Shown here: positions 34,626 to 45,867 of the stretch, piece after piece
Layout of the letters: every line of letters starts with the position of its first letter
How positions within the stretch are numbered: position 1 is the first letter of the stretch
Assembly (NCBI RefSeq): GCF_027409185.1
Contig: NC_084467.1
Span: 16,854,501 to 16,918,500 of the forward strand
Direction of reading: 5' to 3'
Source: Cynocephalus volans
Lineage: Eukaryota > Chordata > Mammalia > Dermoptera > Cynocephalidae
DNA length: 64,000 bases
The notes under the pieces: generated by a model
Seen by the model: only the letters and a program-made list of their open reading frames with translations
Database searches by the model: none
Told to the model about the DNA's origin: nothing
Translations under genes and position numbers: made by a program

Positions 34626-36015
34626 ATGGGCGCTTCCTCCTCCTCCCTAGGGGACTCTCCACTTCATTGCCTTCTGAAAATCCTCACCAACCTTTCCCTC
34701 AGGCCGGATATTGAACCCAAACTCCTCACCAAATTCTGTACACAAGATTGGCCTTATTATCCTTTAGACAATCAAAACACATGGCCCCCTGAGGGCACAC
34801 TAGATCCTAACATTCTACGAGACCTCTTTAACTACTGCCAGCACCTAAAAAAATGGAAGGAGATCCCCTACATCGAGGCTTTTCGCCTCTTGGCTCAGAA
34901 CCCCACCCTCTGCTCCTCCTGTGCTCCCTCTCAAGTCCTTTTAGCCTGTAAACCATCTTCACAGTCACCCCTCGATTTCGACCCTGCTGATGAACCCCCA
35001 CCCTACCGACCTCCTCCTCCCCCGTCACCTTCTGCACCTCCTGCGCCATCCACTCCTCTGTCTTTACCCTCCCCTACTCCTGACCCACTAAGCCCCCCTT
35101 TCGCCCGTTCCCGAGGACCCCCCCACCCCTTTAACAATTGCCCCACTACGTGAGGTAGCTGGGGCTGAAGGAGTAGCTAGGGTCCATGTTCCCTTTTCCC
35201 TAGCTGACCTTACAGAATTAGAAAACAGACTAGGCTCTTTCTCTACTGACCCTACCACCTACATTAAAGAATTCCAATGGATCCTGCAGGCCTACAGCCT
35301 CACACATCATGACATCTTCATGCTCCTAGCCAATACCCTCCTCCCCGAGAAACGCCCCAGGGTCTGGGATACAGCCCAAACCCATGCCACTGACACCCAT
35401 CGTACCAATCCAGATCACCCGCCAGGCCCCCAAGCAGTCCCAGAACAGGAACCTGATTGGGATTATAACACAGCCCAGGGAATCCAGGCTTGAGACCGTT
35501 TTGCCTCTTGCTTAATAATTGGCCTAAAAAAATTGGCTCTCAAGGTCATCAATTTCCAAAAAATTCAAGAAATTGTCCAAAAGAAAGAGGAAACTCCCTG
35601 TGAGTTCCTCAATAGATTAACTCAGGCCTTTCAACAATACACTAACTTAGACCCCAAGTCAGAATACGGCCGGCATGTCCTTATGACCTATTTCCTGGCC
35701 CAATCCTACCCCGACATTAAAACTAAACTTAAAAAATTAGAACAGGGTCCTGCAACCCCTCAGACCGAAATCCTGTCAGTGGCCTTCAAGGTTAAAGGAA
35801 GGGCATTGGGCAAAGGCTTGCCCCACCCCCCAGGCCACCCACCACTCCTTGTCCAAAATGCAAAACGAAGGGACATTGGGGATCTGATTGCCCCCTTGCC
35901 CGAAGGGGTGAGGGACCAACTGCCCCACAGTCCCCCGAACCGTGGACACCACCTATGGTGGGCCTCGCTGAGGAGGACTGAAGGAGCCTTGGGCCCTTCC
36001 CGACCATCTCTATAA
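34626..36015 (+). pseudogene. Gag relic of plus-strand ERV
   Basis: The open frame 34626-35153 starts MGASSSS with the myristoylation Gly and ends in a Pro-rich region with a PPPY late-domain motif, as in gammaretroviral matrix/p12. A shift in a C-run near 35.12 kb puts the capsid in another frame; a TGA at 35491-35493 replaces a likely Trp. Frame 35533-36015 carries the rest of capsid (FLNRLTQAFQQYTNLDPKS). An intact CX2CX4HX4C knuckle (35850-35891) is in yet another frame. It is broken but young-looking. Confidence 0.87.
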
Positions 36016-36461
36016 CAAAGCAAGAGCCCAGAGTATCCGTGGTTGTGGACGGCCACCCAATACCTTTCCTCCTGGACACTGGAGCCACCTTTTCGGTCTT
36101 AAGGGAATATAAAGGCCCCACCACCTCCAGCAGCTCTCCTATAGGCAGGATAGGAGGTAAACAAATCTTTCCCCAAAAAACCCCTCTTTTAACCTGCTGC
36201 CTTCAAGGCACTCAATCCGTTTTCTCCCATTCCTTTCTAGTCATGCCACAATGCCCCGTCCCCTTGTTGGGTCGGGACATTCTATCACAGCTTCAAGTCT
36301 CCATTACTTTGCCCCTGTCCTCTTCCTCTTCCCCCATTTCCTTCCTCCTAGCACTAGTGCAAGCCCAAGATCCTACTAATTCCACCCCTCCAAAGAAGTC
36401 CTTACCCATGCTAACGCACCCTGTTAACCCCACAGTTTGGGACACTGCCCTGTACACATAA
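36016..36461 (+). pseudogene. Protease relic of plus-strand ERV
   Basis: The frame 36039-36461 has FLLDTGATFSVL with the DTG active site (36075-36083) and the C-terminal LLGRDIL block. It is open over its length but has no intact upstream gag to be expressed from. Confidence 0.83.
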
Positions 36462-37160
36462 AACTAAAAGACCCCTCCAAATATATTTGTCAGGCTCAGA
36501 ATCCATTAACCACAACAGCCCTCCTCGGGTTAAGCCCCATCATTCAGGACCTATTAAAAAAGGGGTATCTCCGTCCCACTCGCTCCCCTTTCAGTACTCC
36601 TATACTTGCTGTAAAAAAACCTAATGGCTGGGCCGGCCCGTGGCTCACTCGGGAGAGTGTGGTGCTGATAACACCAAGGCCGCGGGTTCGGATCCTATAT
36701 AGGGATGGCCGGTTGTTGGCTGAGCGTGGTGCTGACAACACCCAGTCAAGGGTTAAGATCCCCTTACCGGTCATCTTTTTAAAAAAAAAAAAAAAACCTA
36801 ATGGCGCCTTTCGTCCCGTCCAAGATCTCCACCTTGTTAACGCCGCTGTCATTCCCATTCACCCCCTTGTACCTATCAAAACAGTTGGACCCCACTGTAC
36901 GAGGCTGGGCACCCTATCTAAGAGCCCTAGCAGCGGGGCAGTTACTGCATAAGGAGGCATCCAAATTAACATTTGGGGCACCTCTCACCGTTCTCTCACC
37001 ACATCACCTCAAAGACCTTCTTACCTATAAGGCTCTCCAATCCCTCCCACCTTCCAGAATCCTAACCCTCCTATCCTCATTTCTGGAAAATCCTGCCCTA
37101 TCCTTCACTACCTGCCCACCCCTAAATCCGGCCACCCTACTGCCTATACCAGATTCCCCC
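36462..37160 (+). pseudogene. Reverse transcriptase relic with core deleted
   Basis: The N-terminal fingers (RPTRSPFSTPILAVKKPNG) are interrupted by a CYN dimer, resume in AFRPVQDLHLVNAAV, then jump near 36.87 kb straight to the connection region (YLSKQLDPTVRGW, LNPATLLP). The palm with the YVDD box is missing, a deletion of very roughly 700 bp compared with gammaretroviruses. Confidence 0.82.
36629..36789 (+). mobile_element. CYN SINE, dimer, in ERV RT
   Basis: Dimer with short deletion in the second arm; AAAAAACCTAATGGC duplicated. Confidence 0.93.
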
Positions 37161-37199
37161 AACACCCCTTTGCACAGCTGCGTAGAAAGCCTTCAAAAT

Positions 37200-37500
37200 T
37201 TTATACCTTACCAACTTCCATCACTGAGTGACCCCTATCTCACCCTGATCTCGCATGGTTCACGGATGGGTCCTCATTCAAGGAAGGAAACACTCATTAC
37301 GCAGGGTATGCCATAGTCTCCCTTGATTCGGTTATAGAAGCCCAACCTTTACCAAAGGGCACTACCAACCAGCAGGCCAAACTTATCGCCGCCACGCGAG
37401 CCTGCATTCTAGCTGAAGGAAGAACTCTTAACTTATCACAATCTGCCAGCATACCTTCCGTACTCTCCTTCCTGCTGGCGCGAATCACACACCAATCAGC
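37200..37500 (+). pseudogene. RNase H relic of plus-strand ERV
   Basis: A shifted frame reads WFTDGSSFKEG (first catalytic Asp kept) and AKLIAATRACILAEG, then runs into another deletion before the integrase. Confidence 0.75.
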
Positions 37501-37539
37501 AATCCTAACACCCCTCTCAAACCTGGGCCATACCCCTCC

Positions 37540-38220
37540 CACCAGGCCAGAGGTCTCACACCCGCGGCCGACTGGCAAGTCGATTTTACGCACATGCCTT
37601 CTGTCCGGCGCCTCAAATACCTCTTGGTGTTTGTTGATACCTTTTCAGGATGGGTAGAGGCATTCCCAAGATCCAATAAAAAGGCCTCCACCGTAGCCCA
37701 GACTCTCCTTTCCCAAATCATCCCACGATTTGGGATCCCCACTTCCATTCAATCTGGCAATGGACCTGAATTTACTGCCCAGATAATACAAAAACTCTCC
37801 CAGTCACTCTCTCTCCCCTGGCACCTACATTGCCCTTACCGACCTCAGGCATCTGGAAAAGTAGAGAGAACCAACAGAACCTTAAAGGACATACTAACTA
37901 AATTGTCTCTGGAATTACACCTTGATTGGGTCCGTCTTCTACCTCTCGCTCTACTCAAGACCAGAGCTCTCCCAAAAAAGCCCTCCAAACTTTCCCCTTT
38001 TGAAGTCATGTATGGTAGGCCCCTCCTACCCCCGGGGATCACAGCAACTGAAGGACCCATACCACCCACCATGGCCTTACCCTTGCTCTCCCACCTTCGC
38101 ACCGAATTATGGAAGTACCAGGACTGGCTACTTCCAGATCCGTCACTTTCCAAAAATAACCTTTCACTCAGCCCAGGCCAATTAGTATTCTACACTTCCT
38201 CGGAACCCAAAACCCCCTAA
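37540..38220 (+). pseudogene. Integrase relic of plus-strand ERV
   Basis: The frame 37594-38220 holds most of the catalytic core and C-terminal domain: FVDTFSGWVEAF (first Asp), SGNGPEF where Gly (37756-37758) stands in place of the second catalytic Asp, GKVERTN (Glu kept), and a C-terminal FEVMYGRPLLPP. The zinc-binding N-terminal domain is gone. The frame is open but catalytically dead. Confidence 0.87.
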
Positions 38221-38485
38221 CCCCTAAGTGGGAAGGCCCATGTCCTGTCATCCTTTGCACTCCAACTGCTGCTAAACTTGCCCTGCCAGGTAATCATGTT
38301 ACTCCATGGATTCATATTTCCAGGCTGAAGACTTACACTCAGGATCCGCCCTCGGCCACCGAGAACTCCAATAACAAGCTGCAAAAGAACTTAACACACC
38401 ATTCTTTTAAGTGTATCCCTCATCCTACCGACCCTTTCAAACTCCGGCTATCCCGGACCTCAGCCTTACCCCCAATTCCGGAGAC

Positions 38486-39471
38486 ATGAACCTTCTCCTT
38501 GGCCTTCTCCTGTTCTTTTCATTTCACCCAGGGAGCTTTCAGGCCCCTCTGCTAGCTCCCCAGGGTCACCCATTTACACCTGGCAACAGATCATTTCTGA
38601 AACACTCATCTTTCTCTCTCTCTCCCAGAAATTATTTTCTCTCATGCGACCGCTCCTGGCGGCCATCCCCTTAAACACTTCCCTTCCTCAACCATTTATA
38701 ACCACACCGTCAACCCACGAGACTCTTTCTTCTGGTGCAATGGAACCCTCTCTACCTCCATCCTGCCTAATCTTACTGTCCCATGCCTTCTTGTCACCAT
38801 CGTCCCTCAACTCACTCTGTACACCAGTTCAGAACTGTTCCATCTTCTTCATCCCCCCTCAAGGCAAAAAAGGGCCGCCTTCCTCCCAATCATGGTTGGT
38901 ATTTCCCTAACAACATCAGCGGTCGGAGCCGGCCTGTCGGGAGGAGACTTAGGACACAGTTTATGGGCGGTCAAAGACATAAATGCTAGACTTGAAGGGG
39001 CTCTGACCTCCGCTGCCGAATCTCTTTCCTCTCTACAGAGACAGATCACCTCTTTAGCTCAGGTCACCCTCCAAAACCATAGAGCACTAGACCTCCTCAC
39101 CGCAGAAAAAGGAGGTACTTGCATCTTCCTTGGGGAAGAATGCTGTTATTATATCAATGAATCCGGTCTAGTAGAAACAAACATCATCAAACTCACCAAC
39201 TTAGCTTCCAGCCTACGAACCACATCCAGTTCTACACCCCTTTTCTTCTTTTATCTTAAACCCTATCCTAACTTGGATTTGGCCCATTTTGGGACCTCTA
39301 ATCATTATCCTCATAACCTGCCTTTTCTTGCCCTGCATCATTAGGTTTCTTCAAACCCAAGTGGGAAAAATCTCTAATCAGGCCTTTAACCAGCTTTTGC
39401 TTAGAAACTACCAGCTTCTAGGTACCCATGAACCCCCCGCCTCATCTCGTGAGCGCCTCAGCCGATGCTGA
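38486..39471 (+). pseudogene. Env relic of plus-strand ERV (surface subunit mostly deleted)
   Basis: A hydrophobic signal peptide starts at 38486 (MNLLLGLLLFFSF). Only about 100 codons lie between it and the furin site RQKR (38862-38873), so most of the surface subunit is missing. The transmembrane subunit ectodomain is open (to 39344), with a hydrophobic fusion-peptide-like start, a heptad region and CX6CC (39120-39146). A frameshift near 39.23-39.29 kb puts the membrane span and tail in another frame (IIILITCLFLPCIIRF). It is not an intact envelope gene. Confidence 0.85.
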
Positions 39472-39770
39472 AGAGACACCACCTTACAGAGGAAACGGAT
39501 TCCTACACGTCCTTGCCACCAACGCCTGGCTGCTCCCTCCAGTCTCCAACTACGAAGAATGGAACCGGTGCATATATGACTTGTGGCTTCAAGGAACGTT
39601 TATGTACTTTTCCCCTTTTGAAATTACTTGTTTCTTCACACTCCTTTGGGGTTTCATAATGGGTATTTATGTACCTTCCTCCCTTTGCCCACCCCACAAC
39701 GCCCCAGTTCAGCAGGAAGTAGCTCGATGACTTCAACGTCCCCTTTCCTAAAACAAGAAAAAGGGCGGAA

Positions 39771-39998
39771 TGTAGGGACCCAAATGCCCCAAGGGATCAC
39801 ACCGAGGAATGTAAGAACCCAAATGCCCCAAGGGATCACACCCTGATCACATAAGTCCTTTTCGGCCACACCCCATCATGGCGCTGGTTGCCCTTCTCCA
39901 ATCAGCCTTCCCTAAAAGCCCTATATATTTGTGTGTGTGCCGCCTAATAAACGAGCTCTCTCCGGTGGATCGTCAACTGGTGTCGACTCATCCTTTCA
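39771..39998 (+). repeat. 3' LTR of plus-strand ERV-F-like provirus, with duplicated 5' edge
   Basis: The 189-bp LTR (39810-39998) is preceded by a 39-bp imperfect extra copy of its own start (39771-39809). The polypurine tract AAGAAAAAGGGCGGA (39755-39769) abuts the extra copy, not the 189-bp unit. Confidence 0.88.
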
Positions 39999-40054
39999 GA
40001 CCTGTTGACCGTCTCTTCAACTGACTAGGTTCTATTCAGAGTTCAGATTTCAGC

Positions 40055-40262
40055 TCTTTCCTCCTCTGGGAAGCAAGACTGCTTCTCCACTTTCTAGTTA
40101 TATAACATCTGTATACTTATCACTTGTGTGCTGCAGTTTCTTCATCTGTAAAATGGGGATAATACTAGGTAGTACCTACCTTGTGGCACTCTTGTGAAGA
40201 ATAAATGAGCCAATACATGAAAACAATCCCTATCAAATATTAAGTACACAATAAATTATGAT
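40055..40262 (+). repeat. MIR
   Basis: CATCTGTAAAATGGGGATAA and the downstream GAATAAATGAGCCAATACAT identify a plus-strand MIR just right of the ERV 3' end. Confidence 0.78.
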
Positions 40263-40539
40263 CCATTTATCATTGATAATAACTTTTTATTAAATTCTAA
40301 TATTATTTTAAAAAATACTTGTTTATTTTATGATTCCCTGGCTTCTCTGTTCCAGACGAGGCTAGATTCCTCCTTCTCTGTTCCCATAGCCCTAGCTCTT
40401 ATAATGCCTAATTGTACTTTTGTTTTGCTTGTCTGCTAGGCTCTGACCTACCCCCTTAAGGGCAGAGGTGTGTCCTTTATCTCTGTACCATGGCTCCTGG
40501 TGCAGGGCCAGGCACCTTAGCACTGAAGGTCAAAGTAGA

Positions 40540-40770
40540 ATGACGTAATAGAAAGTGAGCAGGATCTATTGCCACACATAGCTCTGCTTCTCATTTCTTG
40601 CTGTCTTGAACAAGTCCCTAATCTCTCTGGACTTTGGCTTCCTCAGTTGTATAGACAAGGTAACGATTATAGTCACACCTTTTTTGGAGTGAAGATGTTC
40701 AAAGCATCAAGCTTAGAATTGATGTCAATAAATAGTTGTTCACTAATAGCTCATCAAATGTTTGTTGCAT
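40540..40770 (+). repeat. MIR
   Basis: Degraded plus-strand MIR (CTAATCTCTCTGGACTTTGG; GTCAATAAATAGTTG). Confidence 0.65.
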
Positions 40771-40982
40771 GAAAGATGTGACATATGATGTGTGACATCC
40801 TCTATGAGGAAGCATCAGCCCATATCCAAGACTCAAAGAGCCATAGAGTTGAACCAATCTTGCCGTCCTATTTTAGAAAATAATAAGATGGGACAAGTGG
40901 GACAGTTGTCCTTTATAGTGGCCTGACCATACAGTAGAGAGGCTAAGGCCTCAGTCCTAAGATGCTGAGAGCTTGGCTTCTT

Positions 40983-41074
40983 TGATTTATGCATTTATTT
41001 TTGGCAGCTGGCTTGTACAGGGATGGGGATCTGAACCCTTGACTTTGGTATTGTCAATACCACGCTCTAACCAA
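40983..41074 (-). mobile_element. CYN SINE, monomer, truncated
   Basis: TTTTTGGCAGCTGGCTTG to CACGCTCTAACCAA; AGCTTGGCTTCTT duplicated. Confidence 0.88.
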
Positions 41075-41239
41075 AGCTTGGCTTCTTGACGGAACTGCCA
41101 CCATCCTGGGCTTCTAAGCTGGGAGGCGTCTAAGCCGAGACTGTTTCTGGAATGCATGGCCAGGTTCCTCATTCTCCTATTTGCTTTGACTGCCCCCTAG
41201 GGAGCATTTTTTTCTGCAGAACCATGGATACCTGTTGAA

Positions 41240-42165
41240 TTCCACAGGAGAAAGGTTAGGAGAGGGCCAAGCCCCTTCTCTCATTATGCTCACTCTTGTG
41301 GCAGTATCATCCTATCTCATAGCTTTACATACTGTCCATGTGCAGACCACTCCCAAAATTATATCCCCAGTTGATGCTGCCCCCCTGAATTCCAGTCTTG
41401 GAGATCCAACTGATACTCACCCTCTCTCCCCACTGGGACCTCCAAGAGGCATCTCAATCTGAATGTGTCCAAAATTGAGCTCCTCATCCCCCGCAACCCT
41501 GCTCCTCCCACAGTCCTCTTCATCTCAGTTAAGCAACGCCATCCTTCCAGATGCCTAAGTCAAAACCCTGGGTGCCATCTTTGTCTCCTCTCTTTCCTTT
41601 ACAACCCAAGTCCAATCCATCAGGAAATCCTATTAGCTCTGCCTTCAAAATATGTCCAGAATCTGACTAGTACTCGCTACCCTGGTCCAGGATACCATCA
41701 TTTCTAGACTTATTATTCAAATAGTCTATCTTGTCTTACAGCATCTGGCCTTGCCCAGTGGTTCTCATCTCATTTGGAGAAAAGGCCACAGTCCTTGCAG
41801 TGACCTCTGTGGCTCCACATGATCTGACTCATTTCCTGTCACTCTCCCCATCACTGCATTCACTCCACACTGGGGTTGCTTGTGCCAGGCATGCCCCTGC
41901 CTCAGAGCCTTTGCCCTTACTATTCCCTGTGCCTAGAATGTTCTTTCTCCAAATAAATATATGGCTGGCTTCCTCACTTCTTTTGGGTCTTTACTCAAAA
42001 GTCCCCTTTCAGTGAGGTCCTCCCTGGCTAGCCTATCAAATTTCCACACCCTTCTGATATGTCTGTCGACCTTTATGTTTTTCTCCTTAGTATTTATCAC
42101 TATTCGGTATATCATACAATTACTGGAATGTGAGTTCCACAAGATTAGGGATTTTTAAATTTTGT
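41240..42165 (+). mobile_element. LINE-2 3' end
   Basis: L2-type text: AAAATTGAGCTCCTCATC, then GGCATGCCCCTGCCTCAGAG and AGAATGTTCTTTCTCC. Confidence 0.7.
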
Positions 42166-42180
42166 TCCCTGAACTTTTTT

Positions 42181-42293
42181 CTTTCTTTCTTTCTTTTTTT
42201 TTTTGGGTGGCTGGCCAGTATGAGGATCTGAACTCTTGACCTTGATGTTATCAACACTGTGCTCTCACCAACTGAGCTACCCAACCAGCCCCT
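42181..42293 (-). mobile_element. CYN SINE, monomer
   Basis: Pyrimidine tail, GGTGGCTGGCCAGTATGAGG, ending CCAACCAGCCCC. Confidence 0.87.
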
Positions 42294-42429
42294 CTGAAGT
42301 TTTTTCAATGCCTAAAACAAAGGTTAATGATATTTGAAAAATTAATTTATATTTTAAAAAATTTTATCTTTCCAGTAATCCGATAAGATACTTTAGAATT
42401 GTCTCCAATTTGTAGAGGAGAAAATTGAG

Positions 42430-42540
42430 GATAGTCAGTTAGCTCAGTTGGCTAGAGCACGGTGCTGTGAACACCCAGGTCCATGATTCGATCCCTGTAT
42501 CTGCCAGCCGCCAAAAAGTAAATAAATAGATAAAATAAAC
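42430..42540 (+). mobile_element. CYN SINE, monomer, with GA-rich tail
   Basis: AGTCAGTTAGCTCAGTTGGC and GATTCGATCC, tail AAATAAATAGATAAAAT followed by a GA repeat. Confidence 0.86.
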
Positions 42541-42565
42541 ACACAGAGAGAGAGAGAGAGAGAGA
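42541..42565 (+). repeat. (GA)n microsatellite
   Basis: CACAGAGAGAGAGAGAGAG after a SINE tail. Confidence 0.85.
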
Positions 42566-42626
42566 AGTTAAGTCGCTTGTCCAAGGGCACACAGCTAGGA
42601 AGTGTAGCTCAGGGGAATACTCTACT

Positions 42627-44514
42627 TTCTACTCATGGTGGAAAGTGCAGGCAGCCGGCGGGTACAAGCAGATCACATGGCGAGAGGAAGCAAAAGAGAG
42701 AAGAGGTGCCAGGGTCTTTTTAAGCAACGAGCTCTTGCAGGAACTAAGAGAGTGAGAACTCACTCATTAATCCCCCCTCCCCCAGGGAAAGCATTAATTC
42801 ATTAATGAGAGATCTGCTTCCATGACTCAATCAGTTTCCAACACTGCCACATTGGAGATCAAATTTCCGCATGAGTTTTGGAGGGGACAACACATACAAA
42901 CTCCATCATTCCGCCCCTGGTCCCCCAAAACTCATGTCACTCTCACATACAAAATACAATCATTCTATCCCAACAGTCCCAAAAGTCTTAGCTTGCTCCA
43001 GCACCAACTTAAAAGTCCAAAGTCCAAAGTCTCATCTGAGACCAAAAGCAAAAGTCCTTCCAGCTGTGAACCTTGATTCTGTTTGACTGCTTCTGCACAC
43101 TGGTGTGGAGGTTGGTTCCCCAAGTCCTTGGGCAGCTCTGCTTCTATGGTTTTCCTGGTCTCCAGCCACATTTCACCTCTCCCAGGCTGGTGTTCCACTC
43201 TGGTAGCTCCACAGGTCTGGGGTCTTCATGGTGGTCCTACTCTCACAGCTCCACTAGGCATGGCGCTGTTGGGGTTTCTCTGCTGCAACTCTGACCCCAC
43301 ATTTTGGCATTGCTCTAGTAAAGGCTGTCTGTGGTGACTCCACCCCTGTGACAGATCTCTTCCTGGGCCCCCAGACTTTTCCATAAGTACTTTGAAATCT
43401 GGGTGGAGGCTCCCAAGCCTTCCCAGCTCTGGCATTCTGTGAGCCTGCAGACCTAACACCATGTGGACTCCGCCAAGACTTCCAGCTTGTATTTTCCAAA
43501 GCTGCATTTTCCAAAGCTGCAGGTCCAACCACACCTGGGGCCAATCTAGCCACTGCTAGAGCAGCCAAAGCAGCTGGGATACTGGTGCTGGAAGCAGCTT
43601 CTCCAGGTGGCCCTGGGCAGCGAGCCCATGGAGGGTGCCTTGGGCCTGTTTGCCAAGACCATTCTCTCTCCCTAGGTCTTTGGGCCTGAAATGGAAGGGT
43701 TGGCCCCAGAGTTTTCTGCGATGCCTTCAGGGTCTTTTCCTCCTTCTCTTGATAATCCCTTTCCTTTGTACCGATCTTCTTAGCTAATGGTCGCTGGGCT
43801 GCACCATTGCATGCTCTCTGCTTTTCTACCACATGGCCAGGCTGCAAATATTCCAAAACTTTATGCTCTGCTTCCCTTTTAAATTCTGGCTTTACATTAT
43901 GCCTTTGCTGCCATAACTCAGAGTAGGCTGTTAGAAGTAGCCATGTGTCCTTAATGCTTTGCTGCTTAGAAATTTCTTTGGCCAAATGCTCTGGTTCACA
44001 ACTCTTAAGTTCCAACTTCCACGAAGTCCAAGGGCATGGACACAAAGCAGCCAGGTTCCTTGCTATGGTGTAGCAAGGGTTGTCTTTGGTCCAATTCCCA
44101 ATAAGTTCCTCATTTCTATCTGAGTCTTCACTATCCACATTTCTATCAGCATTCTGGTCACAACCATTTAACCAATCTCTAAAATCTTCTAAACATTCTC
44201 TCATCTTTTTGACTTTTTCTAAGTTCTCCATAGTCCTCCAACCTTTGCCTATTACCCAGTTCCAAAGCTACATCCACATTTTCAGGTATCTGTATAGCAA
44301 CACCCCACTCCTCGGTACCAATTTTCTATGCTAGTCCGTTTTGTGTTGCTATAACAGAATTACCTGAGACTGGGTAATTTATAAGGAAAAGAGGTTTATT
44401 TGGCTTACGATTCTGGGACAGCTGCATCTGGCACGGGTCTCAGGCTGCTTCTACTCATGGTGGAAAGTGGCAGGGAGCCGGCGGGTACAAGCAGATCACA
44501 TGGCGAGTGGAAGC
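42627..44514 (-). mobile_element. ERVL-MaLR provirus (THE1/MST-type), truncated at both ends
   Basis: Minus-strand element with a 3' LTR remnant (42627-42908, starting TGATGGAG on its own strand after a GGGGCGGAA purine tract), MaLR interior, a TGGTACC-type primer site (44320-44303) and a 5' LTR remnant (44329-44514, ending ...GGACTAGCA). Both LTRs share the CTACTCATGGTGGAAAGT block. The interior carries a 325-codon open frame. Confidence 0.83.
43254..44231 (-). CDS. Long open frame in MaLR interior (gag-like, function uncertain)
   Basis: A 325-codon frame starts MENLEKVKKMRECLEDFRDW, about 70 bp after the primer-binding site, where gag would begin. The first 160 residues are charged and leucine-rich (SIKDTWLLLTAYSELWQQRH); the rest is Pro/Ala/Arg-rich and compositionally biased. 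I recognise no zinc knuckle or protease motif. MaLRs are ancient and usually riddled with stops, so the open frame is unusual, but nothing shows it is expressed. It may be chance survival or a young copy. Confidence 0.4.
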   Translation of the reverse strand: MENLEKVKKMRECLEDFRDWLNGCDQNADRNVDSEDSDRNEELIGNWTKDNPCYTIARNLAALCPCPWTSWKLELKSCEPEHLAKEISKQQSIKDTWLLLTAYSELWQQRHNVKPEFKREAEHKVLEYLQPGHVVEKQRACNGAAQRPLAKKIGTKERDYQEKEEKTLKASQKTLGPTLPFQAQRPREREWSWQTGPRHPPWARCPGPPGEAASSTSIPAALAALAVARLAPGVVGPAALENAALENTSWKSWRSPHGVRSAGSQNARAGKAWEPPPRFQSTYGKVWGPRKRSVTGVESPQTAFTRAMPKCGVRVAAEKPQQRHA

Positions 44515-44782
44515 CCTTCATACATTTCAAACCTTATTTATTCTCCAACACCCTTGCATTCCTAGGGCAGAGCATTATATGATCTCTGATTTAGCAACTT
44601 CATTTCACAGCACTTGGGGAAACAGCACAGTGAGCATTAGGAGTATTCATGGAAGCCATTCTGGGACACCTAGCAATAATATCACTACACTTGCAAGGGG
44701 CCAGAACCCCAAAAGTATATCCGCCCCCAACCCAAAACTCAAATCAACCTCCCCTTAGCTAGATTCCAAAATGCCGGTGGCT

Positions 44783-44954
44783 TGGGCCGGCCCGTGGCTC
44801 ACTCGGGAGAGTGCGGTGCTGAGAACACCAAGGCCCCGGGTTCGGATCCCATATAGGGATGGCTGGTTCGCTCACTGGCTGAGCGTGGTGCTCACAACAC
44901 CAAGTCAAGGGTTAAGATCCCCTTACCGGTCATCTTTAAAAAAAAAAAAAAAAA
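44783..44954 (+). mobile_element. CYN SINE, dimer
   Basis: GGGCCGGCCCGTGGCTCACT, both arms, long A tail; AAAATGCCGGTGGC duplicated. Confidence 0.94.
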
Positions 44955-45106
44955 AAAATGCCGGTGGCCACCTGACATGAAGTGAGGTGTAATGGAGAAG
45001 AGATCAGGAGTAGAAAGAGAAAGCAGTTTGAACCGTGGTTAAAATATCTTACATTTGCAAAATTTTCAAAAGTTTTTAACACACAACGTAAAATTTACCA
45101 TCTTAA

Positions 45107-45568
<462 letters not shown>

Positions 45569-45571
45569 TAG

Positions 45572-45867
<296 letters not shown>

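Larger units (their letters stand above)
33548..39998 (+). mobile_element. Class I ERV, tRNA-Phe-primed (ERV-F-like), defective provirus
   Basis: Plus-strand provirus with 189-bp LTRs (33548-33736; 39810-39998) and the 5-bp duplication GACCT at both ends (33543-33547, 39999-40003). The primer-binding site at 33739 is an exact tRNA-Phe complement. The order gag-pro-pol-env is kept, but gag has frameshifts and stops. The reverse transcriptase core, part of RNase H to integrase, and most of the env surface region are deleted. Integrase has lost one catalytic Asp. CYN dimers sit in the leader (34405-34580) and RT (36629-36789). By eye the LTRs differ at five of 189 sites, so the insertion is fairly recent. 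It cannot make a working virus. Confidence 0.92.
42365..42615 (-). repeat. MIR interrupted by CYN SINE
   Basis: TTGTAGAGGAGAAAATTGAGG and, after the SINE at 42430-42540, CTTGTCCAAGGGCACACAGC together form one antisense MIR. Confidence 0.68.

Noticed and set aside
34626-35153. Open gag frame as a possible domesticated gene
   Set aside because: It ends at a frameshift in a C-run inside an otherwise broken young provirus; openness is expected from youth.
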